From: Flavobacterium sp. SM15 | GTDB taxonomy: Bacteria > Bacteroidota > Bacteroidia > Flavobacteriales > Flavobacteriaceae | DNA: 64,000 nucleotides | Reading direction: 5' to 3' | Assembly: GCF_022012335.1 (NCBI RefSeq) | Contig: NZ_JAKLTO010000004.1 | Location: 124,001-188,000 of the forward strand | Shown: positions 34,961-43,800 of the stretch, piece after piece | Position numbering within the stretch: position 1 is the stretch's first letter | Layout: the number at the start of each line of letters is the position of its first letter | Notes under the pieces: generated by a model | What the model was told of the DNA's origin: nothing | What the model saw: the letters and a program-made list of their open reading frames with translations, nothing else | Databases searched by the model: none | Made by a program: the position numbers and the translations under genes

Positions 34961-35914
34961 TTATGGTTGAGCAAAAGAATTTCTTGCACCACCAGCAGCA
35001 AAAATAGCTAACATTCTAGATTTTTGACCGTTAGAGAACATATACATAGCTTTATCATCTGTATAATCCATGTAGTTCATTGTCATTTCAATTGGTGTTC
35101 CTGTACAAGTACTGTAGTGAGGGTAAGCAGGTACACCATAGTTAGCAGTATTGTGTAATGGAGTGTCAGAAACTTGGTCATTTCCACAAGTTGCATCTCC
35201 CCAAATGTGACGCAAGTTCATCCAGTGACCAACTTCGTGAGTTGCAGTTCTTCCTAAGTTGTAAGGAGCAGTAGCCGTACCTGTTGTTCCGAAGTATTTC
35301 GAATCGATAACAACACCATCGGTTGCAGATGAACCTCCAGGGAATTGTGCATACCCTAAGATTCCACCACCAATTGTAGCAGCCCATAAGTTTAATTTTG
35401 TTGTTGGAGAAGTTGGAGCTAAACCACCGCTAGCAGTTTTTTTACACGCATCGTTAGTTCCCCATGATGTTTTTGTGGTAGATTTTCTGATAACCTGATC
35501 TAAAACGAATGAAATTCCAACGTTTGCTTTTACTCCTGAGAAAGCTGCAGGAACTTTGTTGAAATCTGAGTTCGTAGCGTTAAAGTCTTTATTTAAAACA
35601 TCAATTTGTGACTGAATCTGAGCTAATGAAATGTTCTCAGCAGTTGTTCTGTACAATACATTTACAACCACAGGGATTTCAATTCTTCCATTAACTAATC
35701 TTCCTGTTTGGATAGCATTTTCTGTGAATGCTTCAATTTCGTTCATTCTGATTGCTAACTCAGGATTTTCTCTTAATTGTCTGTCTAAAACATCGTTAGA
35801 CGCACAAGCTCTCTGAGCAGTTGTAGAAGATTCAGATGCGGTTGAAACAGCTTCTTCCTTGTTACATGAAATCAAGGACAGTACCAAGGCTGCTGACAAA
35901 ATGATTTTTTTCAT
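34961..35914 (-). CDS. M43 (pappalysin-type) zinc metalloprotease, lipoprotein
   Basis: 317 residues. The lipobox SLISC anchors it at Cys17. The zinc site is HEVGHWMNLRH (His226, His230, His236), followed by GDATCGNDQVSDTP, and the Met-turn MNYMDYTDDKAMYMF. These belong to the M43 metzincins, often extracellular or outer-membrane in Bacteroidota. There is no type IX secretion tail (it ends NSFAQP). It is about 80% like the downstream-facing paralogue at 36205-37161, so the pair arose by duplication. Confidence 0.93.
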   Translation of the reverse strand: MKKIILSAALVLSLISCNKEEAVSTASESSTTAQRACASNDVLDRQLRENPELAIRMNEIEAFTENAIQTGRLVNGRIEIPVVVNVLYRTTAENISLAQIQSQIDVLNKDFNATNSDFNKVPAAFSGVKANVGISFVLDQVIRKSTTKTSWGTNDACKKTASGGLAPTSPTTKLNLWAATIGGGILGYAQFPGGSSATDGVVIDSKYFGTTGTATAPYNLGRTATHEVGHWMNLRHIWGDATCGNDQVSDTPLHNTANYGVPAYPHYSTCTGTPIEMTMNYMDYTDDKAMYMFSNGQKSRMLAIFAAGGARNSFAQP

Positions 35915-36157
35915 AATAAATTAGTTTTTTGTTAAAATAGTTTGCTAGTTGGTTAACTTGTTGCAATTATATAACAAAAAAATTAATTACGAAATAGTTA
36001 AGATAAAAAAAATAAAATTTATAAATTTTTATTAAAAATTCAATTTATAAACAATATGAATGAAAATAATTTAAAATTATAAGTTTTTAAATTGTGTTTG
36101 TTGATAAATTAAAAGTGTTTTTTGTCGGAATTATTTTGCATTTTATTAAATAGAATA

Positions 36158-36185
36158 AAAAAAACCGCTTAAAAAAGCGGTTTTT
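36158..36185 (-). terminator. Terminator of the second M43 protease gene
   Basis: AAAACCGCTT and AAGCGGTTTT around an A-rich loop. On the minus strand a T-run follows. Confidence 0.88.
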
Positions 36186-36204
36186 AAAATAAGTAAGATA
36201 AATT

Positions 36205-37161
36205 TTATGGTTGAGCGAAGGAATTTCTAGGGCCTCCGGCAGCAAAAATTGCCATCATTCTAGACTTTTGTCCTTCAGAGAACATATACATTGCTCTGTC
36301 ATCTGTGTAATCCATATAATTCATGGTCATTTCAATTGGTGTTCCTGTACAAGTACTGTAGTGAGGATAAGTCGGAGCTCCATAATTTGCTGTATTGTGT
36401 AATGGAGTATCGGAAACCAAATCACTACCACAAGTAGCATCTCCCCAAATATGGCGTAAGTTTAACCAATGACCAACTTCGTGTGTTGCAGTTCTTCCTA
36501 AATTATAGGGATAATTTACTTGTCCACTTAAACCGAAATATTTAGAATCGATAACCACACCGTCTGTTGCAGACGATCCCCCAGGGAATTGTGCATATCC
36601 TAAAATACCACCGCCAATTGTACAACACCATAAGTTTAATTTTGTTGTTGGGTCGGTAGGATTAAGTCCGCCTTGTTTTGTTTTTTTCATGGCATCTCTG
36701 GTTCCCCAAGATGTTTTTGTGGTAGATTTTCGAATAACCTGATCCAAAACGAAATGAATTCCAACATTGGCTTTTACACCTGAAAAAGCAGCAGGTACTT
36801 GGTTAAAATCAGAATTTTGCGCATTAAAGTCTTTGTTTAATACATCTATTTGGGACTGAATTTGAGCATCGGAAATGTTTTCAGCCGAAGTTCTGTACAA
36901 CACGTTAACCACTACTGGAATTTCGATTTGCCCATTAACTAAACGATTCATGCGTATTGCATTATCAGTAAATGCTTCAATCTCGTTCATTCGGATGGCA
37001 AGTTCTGGATTCTCTTTTAATTGTTCTTGTAAAACATCGTTAGAAGCACAGCCTCTTTTTTGAACTGTTGGGTTTGATGTTTCTGTGGTAGTAGTAGATT
37101 CTTCGTTGTTACAGGATGTTAAAATGGCTAACATTGCGCCTGCCAAAATAATTTTTCTCAT
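36205..37161 (-). CDS. M43 zinc metalloprotease, lipoprotein (tandem paralogue)
   Basis: 318 residues with lipobox ILTSC. It shares the N-terminal ENPELAIRMNEIEAFT, the HEVGHWLNLRH zinc site, the Met-turn and the PRNSFAQP end with its neighbour. Differences lie mainly in the linker after the lipobox and in the stretch around residues 170-215 (KKTKQGGLNPTDPTTKLNLW). Each copy has its own terminator, and about 290 bp of AT-rich DNA separates them, so they can be expressed independently. Confidence 0.93.
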   Translation of the reverse strand: MRKIILAGAMLAILTSCNNEESTTTTETSNPTVQKRGCASNDVLQEQLKENPELAIRMNEIEAFTDNAIRMNRLVNGQIEIPVVVNVLYRTSAENISDAQIQSQIDVLNKDFNAQNSDFNQVPAAFSGVKANVGIHFVLDQVIRKSTTKTSWGTRDAMKKTKQGGLNPTDPTTKLNLWCCTIGGGILGYAQFPGGSSATDGVVIDSKYFGLSGQVNYPYNLGRTATHEVGHWLNLRHIWGDATCGSDLVSDTPLHNTANYGAPTYPHYSTCTGTPIEMTMNYMDYTDDRAMYMFSEGQKSRMMAIFAAGGPRNSFAQP

Positions 37162-37326
37162 AGTTTTTAGTTTTAAATTTAGATTGTGTCGATTTGATTG
37201 TAAATCGGGAACAATTTTAGAGATAAAACTAATATTTAAGAAATATATTGTACGATAGGTAGAAAAAATCGATTAAAAACTAAAAATAATCATTTTTAAA
37301 TGTATAAATAATTGACCTGTAGTTTT

Positions 37327-37968
37327 TTAATTATTAAATACGTAATTGATAAGATTTGCCCCCATTTTTAAGGCTTTGGTTCTCACTTCCAGCGGGTCGT
37401 TGTGAACTTCTTGGTTTTCCCAGCCGTCACCCAAATCGGTTTCATAAGTATATAACAATACTAATCGGCCTTCGATAAAAATACCAAAAGCTTGTGGTTT
37501 CTTGTTGTCGTGTTCGTGAATTTTAGGAATTCCGCCCGGGAAATTATAAGGTTTTTGGAAAATTATATGATTCGAAGGGATTTCAACCAATTGATTATTA
37601 GGAAAAACACGTTTGATTTCTTTTCGAATGTATTGATCCATTCCGTAATTGTCGTCAATGTGTAAAAATCCACCTGATGTCAGATAATTTTTTAAGTTTA
37701 GAATATCATTATCACTAAAAACTACGTTTCCATGTCCAGTCATATGAACAAATGGGTAGGAAAACAAATCTGGGCTCCCAACTTCAACGGTTGGTATTTT
37801 TTGGTCAATTTTAGTGTGGATGTTTTGATTACAGAATTTCGCCAGATTAGGCAATGAGGTAGGGTTTGCATACCAGTCGCCACCACCGGAATATTTTAAT
37901 AAGGCAATTTCCTGAGAAAAACCAAGATAGTATAGTAGTAAAAAGAAAATAACAACTGTTTTTTTCAT
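37327..37968 (-). CDS. DUF4159 domain protein, exported
   Basis: 213 residues from ATG 37968, opening with signal peptide MKKTVVIFFLLLYYLGFSQ. A DUF4159 domain follows (LKYSGGGDWYANPTSLPNLA, MTGHGNVVFSDNDILNLKNY, GFLHIDDNYGMDQYIRKEIK). The fold is related to ThuA/glutamine-amidotransferase-like domains; its activity is unknown. An upstream in-frame ATG at 38010 would overlap rsmE by 35 bp and precede the signal peptide, so 37968 is preferred. Confidence 0.88.
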   Translation of the reverse strand: MKKTVVIFFLLLYYLGFSQEIALLKYSGGGDWYANPTSLPNLAKFCNQNIHTKIDQKIPTVEVGSPDLFSYPFVHMTGHGNVVFSDNDILNLKNYLTSGGFLHIDDNYGMDQYIRKEIKRVFPNNQLVEIPSNHIIFQKPYNFPGGIPKIHEHDNKKPQAFGIFIEGRLVLLYTYETDLGDGWENQEVHNDPLEVRTKALKMGANLINYVFNN

Positions 37969-37975
37969 GAATTCA

Positions 37976-38680
37976 TTATTCGTTTGCAAAAACAAAACTA
38001 TGACAGGCAACTACAGCTGCAGTTTCGGTTCGTAATCGCGTATTGCCCAAAGATACTGGAATATAATTGTTCTGTAAAGCCAATTCGATTTCTTTAACAG
38101 AAAAATCACCTTCAGGACCGATTAATAAGGTGTATTTTTGTTTAGGCTGAATACTTTCTTTGAGAAGTTTTTTTTCGGTTTCTTCACAATGTGCAATGAA
38201 TAAATCACCCTGATGCTTTTGATTGATGAAATCTTTAAAGGAAATCGGTTCGTTTAATTTCGGTAAATAGTACTGTAGCGATTGTTTCATTGCCGATTGT
38301 ATGATTTTATCAAAACGCTCGGTTTTTATAATTTTTCGTTCGGAATGTTCACAAATAATAGGAGTGATTTCATGAATGCCTATTTCAGTTGCTTTCTCTA
38401 AAAACCATTCAAAACGGTCGTTCATTTTGGTTGGGGCAACTGCAAGGTGCAAATAAAAATCGGTTTCTTTTTGTGAATCAATCTGGTTGATTTTTACCGT
38501 ACATTTTTTATCGGAAGCTAAAATGATTTCAGTGTGAAATAAATTACCCAAACCATTGGTAACATGTAAAATACCGCCTTCTTTTTTACGTAAAACTTTA
38601 ACAATGTGTTTGCTTTCTTCTTTGTCAAAAGAAAACTCTTTTATTGAAGAATTAATATCAGGATTGTAAAATAACTGCAT
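37976..38680 (-). CDS. rsmE: 16S rRNA (uracil(1498)-N(3))-methyltransferase
   Basis: 234 residues. An N-terminal PUA-like domain has HIVKVLRKKEGG. The C-terminal SPOUT methyltransferase knot has LLIGPEGDFSVKEIELALQN and SLGNTRLRTETAAVVACH. It methylates U1498 of 16S rRNA in the assembled 30S subunit. It lies between an alpha/beta hydrolase (upstream) and DUF4159 (downstream) with gaps of 7 bp each, so it is in an operon with tsaD at its head. Confidence 0.95.
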   Translation of the reverse strand: MQLFYNPDINSSIKEFSFDKEESKHIVKVLRKKEGGILHVTNGLGNLFHTEIILASDKKCTVKINQIDSQKETDFYLHLAVAPTKMNDRFEWFLEKATEIGIHEITPIICEHSERKIIKTERFDKIIQSAMKQSLQYYLPKLNEPISFKDFINQKHQGDLFIAHCEETEKKLLKESIQPKQKYTLLIGPEGDFSVKEIELALQNNYIPVSLGNTRLRTETAAVVACHSFVFANE

Positions 38681-38687
38681 GCTAAAA

Positions 38688-39662
38688 TTAATTATTTGTT
38701 AGCCATTTTGCCCATTGTTTACCAACGTCTTCCCAATTGTAAACAGCATGATTGGGTTCCATTTTTTCATTAACAGGAAAGTAATTGTGCTCTAATCCTA
38801 TCATAGGAATAAAAGTAATGTTTTTTAATTGTTTTCGAATAGCCTCAACATAAAACAAATCATTGTAAGCGGCATTCCAGTCTTTAGTTCCGTAAGTGAT
38901 AAGAACAGGGATTTTTATTTTTTCCAACTTTTCAGAAACAGGAACGGAAAAATCGTAAGTTGTTTTAAAGCTGTCTCCTTCTTCGGTTATTAAATCATTT
39001 TTGTTTTCCACAACTTCTTTCCAATATTCAATGGTATTGTTGTCCGAATCATAATATCGACTTTGTGCTAAAATGCTCATAATTCTTCCGTATGGGTTTC
39101 CTCCAGAATATATTAAATGAGTGATTTTAGTGTTTTCTGAAGCCATTTTTGCGGCAATTGAACTTCCTTCGGAATGACCTGAAACAACCAATTTTTTATC
39201 TGAAAACATAGGGAGTTTTATTAGTTTACCAATGATCCAATTGTTTCTATTGACATAATAATCGGGAAAATTATTGTTGTTGTAGTTATCGGGTGTTTTT
39301 CCAGATTCGTCTGTATAGGTGTAATTTTGATTTAATTTTGACACCTCTGAAATTACCGGAACCCCTGGTTTTCCAACGATAACAAGATGAAACTCGTTTA
39401 GAAAATCATCAGGATTAAATGGGAAAGTTCCGTAAATGCCTTTTTCGTCGTATTTGATAACGGGTTGTGGTAAGCTTCCCTGACACCAGAAAAAAATCGG
39501 TTTCTTTTTTGTTTCTTCTCCCTTTTTGGTTTGGATCAGAATATCTACAACTTGCTTTTTATATTCTAATTTAAGATGTTGAAAACCAAAATCTTCAGCT
39601 GATTTTTGAGCAGTTACTATAAAACTTAAAAGAAGTAAGAGCAGTGAAACTATTTTCCTCAT
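38688..39662 (-). CDS. Exported alpha/beta hydrolase
   Basis: 324 residues with signal peptide MRKIVSLLLLLLSFIVTAQ. The nucleophile elbow is GHSEGSS, the acid is probably in TYGTKDWNAAYND, and the histidine in GLEHNYFPVN. It is an esterase- or peptidase-like hydrolase of unknown substrate. It lies 3 bp downstream of tsaD and 7 bp upstream of rsmE, on the same transcript. Confidence 0.85.
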   Translation of the reverse strand: MRKIVSLLLLLLSFIVTAQKSAEDFGFQHLKLEYKKQVVDILIQTKKGEETKKKPIFFWCQGSLPQPVIKYDEKGIYGTFPFNPDDFLNEFHLVIVGKPGVPVISEVSKLNQNYTYTDESGKTPDNYNNNNFPDYYVNRNNWIIGKLIKLPMFSDKKLVVSGHSEGSSIAAKMASENTKITHLIYSGGNPYGRIMSILAQSRYYDSDNNTIEYWKEVVENKNDLITEEGDSFKTTYDFSVPVSEKLEKIKIPVLITYGTKDWNAAYNDLFYVEAIRKQLKNITFIPMIGLEHNYFPVNEKMEPNHAVYNWEDVGKQWAKWLTNN

Positions 39663-39665
39663 GTT

Positions 39666-40688
39666 TTAAAACTCAATTCTTGCTTTTGATACAACCGAAG
39701 CATCTTCAAATTGTTTTTCTAAAAACTTATAATAACCTACAATTCCAATCATGGCAGCATTGTCGGTGGTGTATTCAAATTTAGGGATGAAAGTCTTCCA
39801 GCCGTATTTTGTTTCTGCTTCTTTTAATGTGGTTCTGATTCCTGAATTGGCAGAAACTCCGCCACCGATTGCAACTTGAGTTATTCCTGTTTCTTGTGAT
39901 GCAATCTTTAGTTTTTCCATTAAAATCTGAATAATGGTGTACTGAATAGATGCACAAATATCGTTACGGTTTTCTTCTATAAAATTAGGATTCTCTTTTA
40001 CATTTTTTTGAATGAAATAAAGAATCTGAGTTTTTAATCCGCTGAAACTGAAGTTTAAGCCATCAACTTTCGGTTTAGTAAAAGTAAATGCTTTTGGGTT
40101 TCCGGATTGTGCATATTTATCAATTAAAGGTCCGCCGGGATAGGGAAGACCTAAGATTTTTGCGGTTTTGTCAAAAGCCTCTCCAACAGCATCATCGGTT
40201 GTTTCTCCAATAATTTCCATTTCAAAGAAACTTTTTACGTTGATAATTTGGGTATGACCTCCGGAAATTGTCATGGCAAGAAAAGGAAAAACAGGTTTAT
40301 CAAATCCTTCTTCATCAATGAAATGAGCCAAAACGTGCGCATGCATATGATGTACAGAAACCAAAGGAATATTTAATGATAGAGCCATTGATTTGGCAAA
40401 GGAACTTCCAACTAAAAGTGACCCCATTAAGCCTGGACCTTGGGTAAAAGCAATTCCGGAAAGCTGAGATTTATCAATTCCAGCTTTTTTTAATGCAACA
40501 TCGATAACCGGAACTATATTTTGCTGATGGGCACGTGAGGCTAATTCTGGAACTACACCTCCATATTCCTCATGAATGGACTGTCTGGCTACAACATTTG
40601 ATAAAACTTTATCGTTTTTTAATACGGCTGCGGCGGTGTCATCACAGGAACTTTCGATGGCAAGAATATAAATTGGCTGTTTTGTCAT
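39666..40688 (-). CDS. tsaD: tRNA N6-adenosine threonylcarbamoyltransferase
   Basis: 340 residues of the Kae1/TsaD/Qri7 family. The start is YILAIESSCDDTAAAVL. The metal-binding histidines are in VHHMHAHVLAHF. Further ASKHA-fold signatures are GPGLMGSLLVG, GEAFDKTAKILGLPYPGG and GGGVSANSGIR, with DNAAMIG near the end. It installs t6A37 on ANN-decoding tRNAs together with TsaB, TsaC and TsaE. Head of a leftward operon with the hydrolase, rsmE and DUF4159; divergent from tamB. Confidence 0.97.
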   Translation of the reverse strand: MTKQPIYILAIESSCDDTAAAVLKNDKVLSNVVARQSIHEEYGGVVPELASRAHQQNIVPVIDVALKKAGIDKSQLSGIAFTQGPGLMGSLLVGSSFAKSMALSLNIPLVSVHHMHAHVLAHFIDEEGFDKPVFPFLAMTISGGHTQIINVKSFFEMEIIGETTDDAVGEAFDKTAKILGLPYPGGPLIDKYAQSGNPKAFTFTKPKVDGLNFSFSGLKTQILYFIQKNVKENPNFIEENRNDICASIQYTIIQILMEKLKIASQETGITQVAIGGGVSANSGIRTTLKEAETKYGWKTFIPKFEYTTDNAAMIGIVGYYKFLEKQFEDASVVSKARIEF

Positions 40689-40730
40689 AAAAAAGGCACG
40701 AAATTTGCTTAAAATTATTTACGTCTGTAT

Positions 40731-40777
40731 TATCTTTGAATTGTTAATTTTTTCACGAGCTATTTTGTTTATTTTTG
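40731..40777 (+). promoter_or_regulatory. Candidate promoter boxes upstream of tamB
   Basis: TATCTTTG (40731-40738, with TTG 23 bp upstream at 40705-40707) and TATTTTTG (40770-40777) both match TAnnTTTG. Either would start transcription before about 40785, ahead of a stretch that has no ATG or GTG. Confidence 0.45.
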
Positions 40778-40872
40778 CTTGTTAACACTAACAATTTCAC
40801 ATACGCTTCGACAAAATTAATATAATTACTACGGGTATCAAAAAATTTAGAAAAATACTGCTTCGAACACTA

Positions 40873-43800
40873 TTGGTAATCATCCTATTGCTACTGCTTT
40901 TGGGGATTGCACTTTCTTTACCCGTTGTTCAGACCGAATTGGGAAAATACGCCACAGATTGGGTCAATAAAAAATACGGAACCGATATCAAAATTGAAAA
41001 AGTTGCGATTTCTGCTTTCGGAAGTGTGAAATTAAAAGGTGTTCTTATTTCGGACCATCATAAAGATACTTTGTTTTATGTAAACCGTCTTCAATCTAAT
41101 ATTTTAAGTTTTAGGGAAGTAGCCAACTCACGTTTGTTTTTTGATGAAGCGCGAATGGACGGTTTAAACTTTAAGCTGAAAAAATACAAAGGCGAAACAA
41201 AAACCAATCTTGATTTATTTGTTGCCGCTTTTGATGAGGGAAAACCGGGTTCGGGAAAATTTCGTTTAAAAGTTGATGATTTATACGTTACCAACAGTCG
41301 TTTCCGTTTAATAGATGAAAACCTTAAAAACCATAAAGCGCTTGATTTTACTCGTGTAAACGGTGAGTTAGAAGACTTTTTTATTAAAGGTCCGAACGTA
41401 ACTACGCAAATCAATAAATTATCTTTAAAAGATCATCGAGGTTTATTTGTTGAAAACCTTGCAGCGGATTTTACCTACACCAAAAAGAACATCATCTTGA
41501 AAAAAATGGATTTGAATACTACAGAATCCACAATATTTGGTGATGTAACCTTGAAATACAATCCTAAAGATTTCACCGATTTTAATAATAAAGTTGTTTT
41601 CGACGTGAATTTGGATAAAGCTTCGGTTTCTTCCAATGATTTGAACTATTTTTATAATGAATTCGGAAAAAACCAACGTTTCTTTTTAAAAACGCATGCT
41701 ACAGGTACACTCAATAATTTTGTGCTCAACGATTTGAAATTGGTAGATCGAAATCAATCGGAAATTATTGGAAAGGTGAATTTTAAAGACCTTTTTAATA
41801 AGAAGGGTGAATTTTACATGAACGGTAATTTCGACAGGGTTTCTTCCAATTACAAGAATTTAAGTGCGATTTTGCCAAGAATTTTAGGAAAAAAACTTCC
41901 TCAAACATTAAATAAACTTGGGAATGTAGATATAGTAGGGGATATTGAATTAACGAAAACCTACATTAATGCAGATGTTTTCATGAATTCCGGATTGGGA
42001 GCTTTGGAATCGAAACTTTCCATGACCAACATCAACAACATTAACAATGCGTCTTACAAAGGATTTATCTCACTTCATAACTTCGACTTAGGTACTTTAA
42101 CCGATCAAAAAGGAATTAGCCGTGCCACTTTAGATTTGGATGTTGATGGTAAAGGATTCAATAAAAAATACCTGAATACTTCTGTTAAAGGAAAAGTCCA
42201 TCAGTTCAAATACAACGGATATACTTATCAGAATATCACCATAGACGGTACAATGAAAATGCCTTATTTTAAAGGATATTTCAATAGTAACGATCCAAAT
42301 TTGCGCATGGACTTCAATGGGCTAATCGACTTAAGTTCTAAAGTAAAAAACTATGATTTTCAAGCTAATATAGATTATGCCGATTTACATTTGCTGAACT
42401 TTATGAAGAAAGATTCCCTTTCAATTTTTAAAGGTAATTTAAAACTAAAAGCCAAAGGAAATACTTTAGATGACATTGAAGGAGAACTTGATGTAGCCAA
42501 CGCTTCGTATCAAAACACTAAAGATAATTACTATTTTGAAGATTTTCAGGTAACTTCTTCCTTTGATGCCAGTAGGGTTCGAACAGTTACGATTAATTCG
42601 CCGGATATTATTCAGGGTAAAGTAGTTGGAAAGTACAAAATCAACCAGGTTGAAGATATTGTGGAGAATGCTTTAGGAAGTTTGTACGCAAATTATTCTC
42701 CAAACAAGCTTAAACCGGGGCAGTTCATGGATTTCGATTTTGTGATCTACAACAAGATTATCGAAATTTTTAACCCGAACATCACGGTTGCTGAAAACAC
42801 AGTTTTAAAAGGAAAAATCAATGCTGATGAAGGAAATTTCAAAATGAATTTTTCTTCGCCGAATGTTGTGGCTTACAATAATGCTTTTGATAATATTAAT
42901 GTTCAAATCGATAATAAAAACCCGTTGTATAATGCCTTTATCGAGCTTGATAGTATTAAAACGAAGAATTATAAAATTTCCGATTTTAGCTTAATTAACG
43001 TTACCATGAACGATACTTTATTTGTTCGTTCCGAGTTTAAAGGAGGCGCTAAAAATCAGGACTTCTATAACCTGAATTTATACCATACCATTGATAAAGA
43101 CAACAAATCGGTTGTTGGTTTGAAAAAATCGGAAGTGAATTTCAAAAATTACCTTTGGTTCTTGAATGAAAATGATACTCAGGATAATAAGGTGGTTTTC
43201 AATAAAAAACTGACTGACTTTTCTATTGAAAAAGTTGCGCTTTCACACAACGGCCAGAAGATGGAAGTTTCCGGGCTTTTAAAAGGTAAAAACTATAAAG
43301 ATTTACAGCTTACTTTTGATAATGTTGATTTGGCTAAGGTCACGCCATCACTCACCAATATGTCTTTTGGCGGTAATTTGAACGGAAGTGTGAATGTTAA
43401 GCAGAATAACGATATTTATCAGCCGACATCTGCCTTGACCGTTGATTCCCTGCAAATTAACGGTTATCAGCTCGGTAATCTGGATTTGAAGGTAACGGGT
43501 GATAATTCGTTTAGAAAGTTTAATGTAAATTCAACCATTCAGAACGATGATTTGGAGAGTTTTTATCTTCGCGGAAACGTAGAAGTTGTAAACAAACAGA
43601 GTTTGCTTTCTCTTGAAACTGGTTTTTCAAAATTCAATATTGGTGCTTTTGGGCCGCTTTTGGGAAGTGTCTTCTCGAATGTTCGCGGTTTTGCCACAGG
43701 TCAGGCTTCAATAGTTGGTACGGTTAAAGATCCTGAAATTGACGGACGACTTTATCTTTCCGATGCAGGAATGAAAGTACCCTATTTAGGAGTTGATTTT

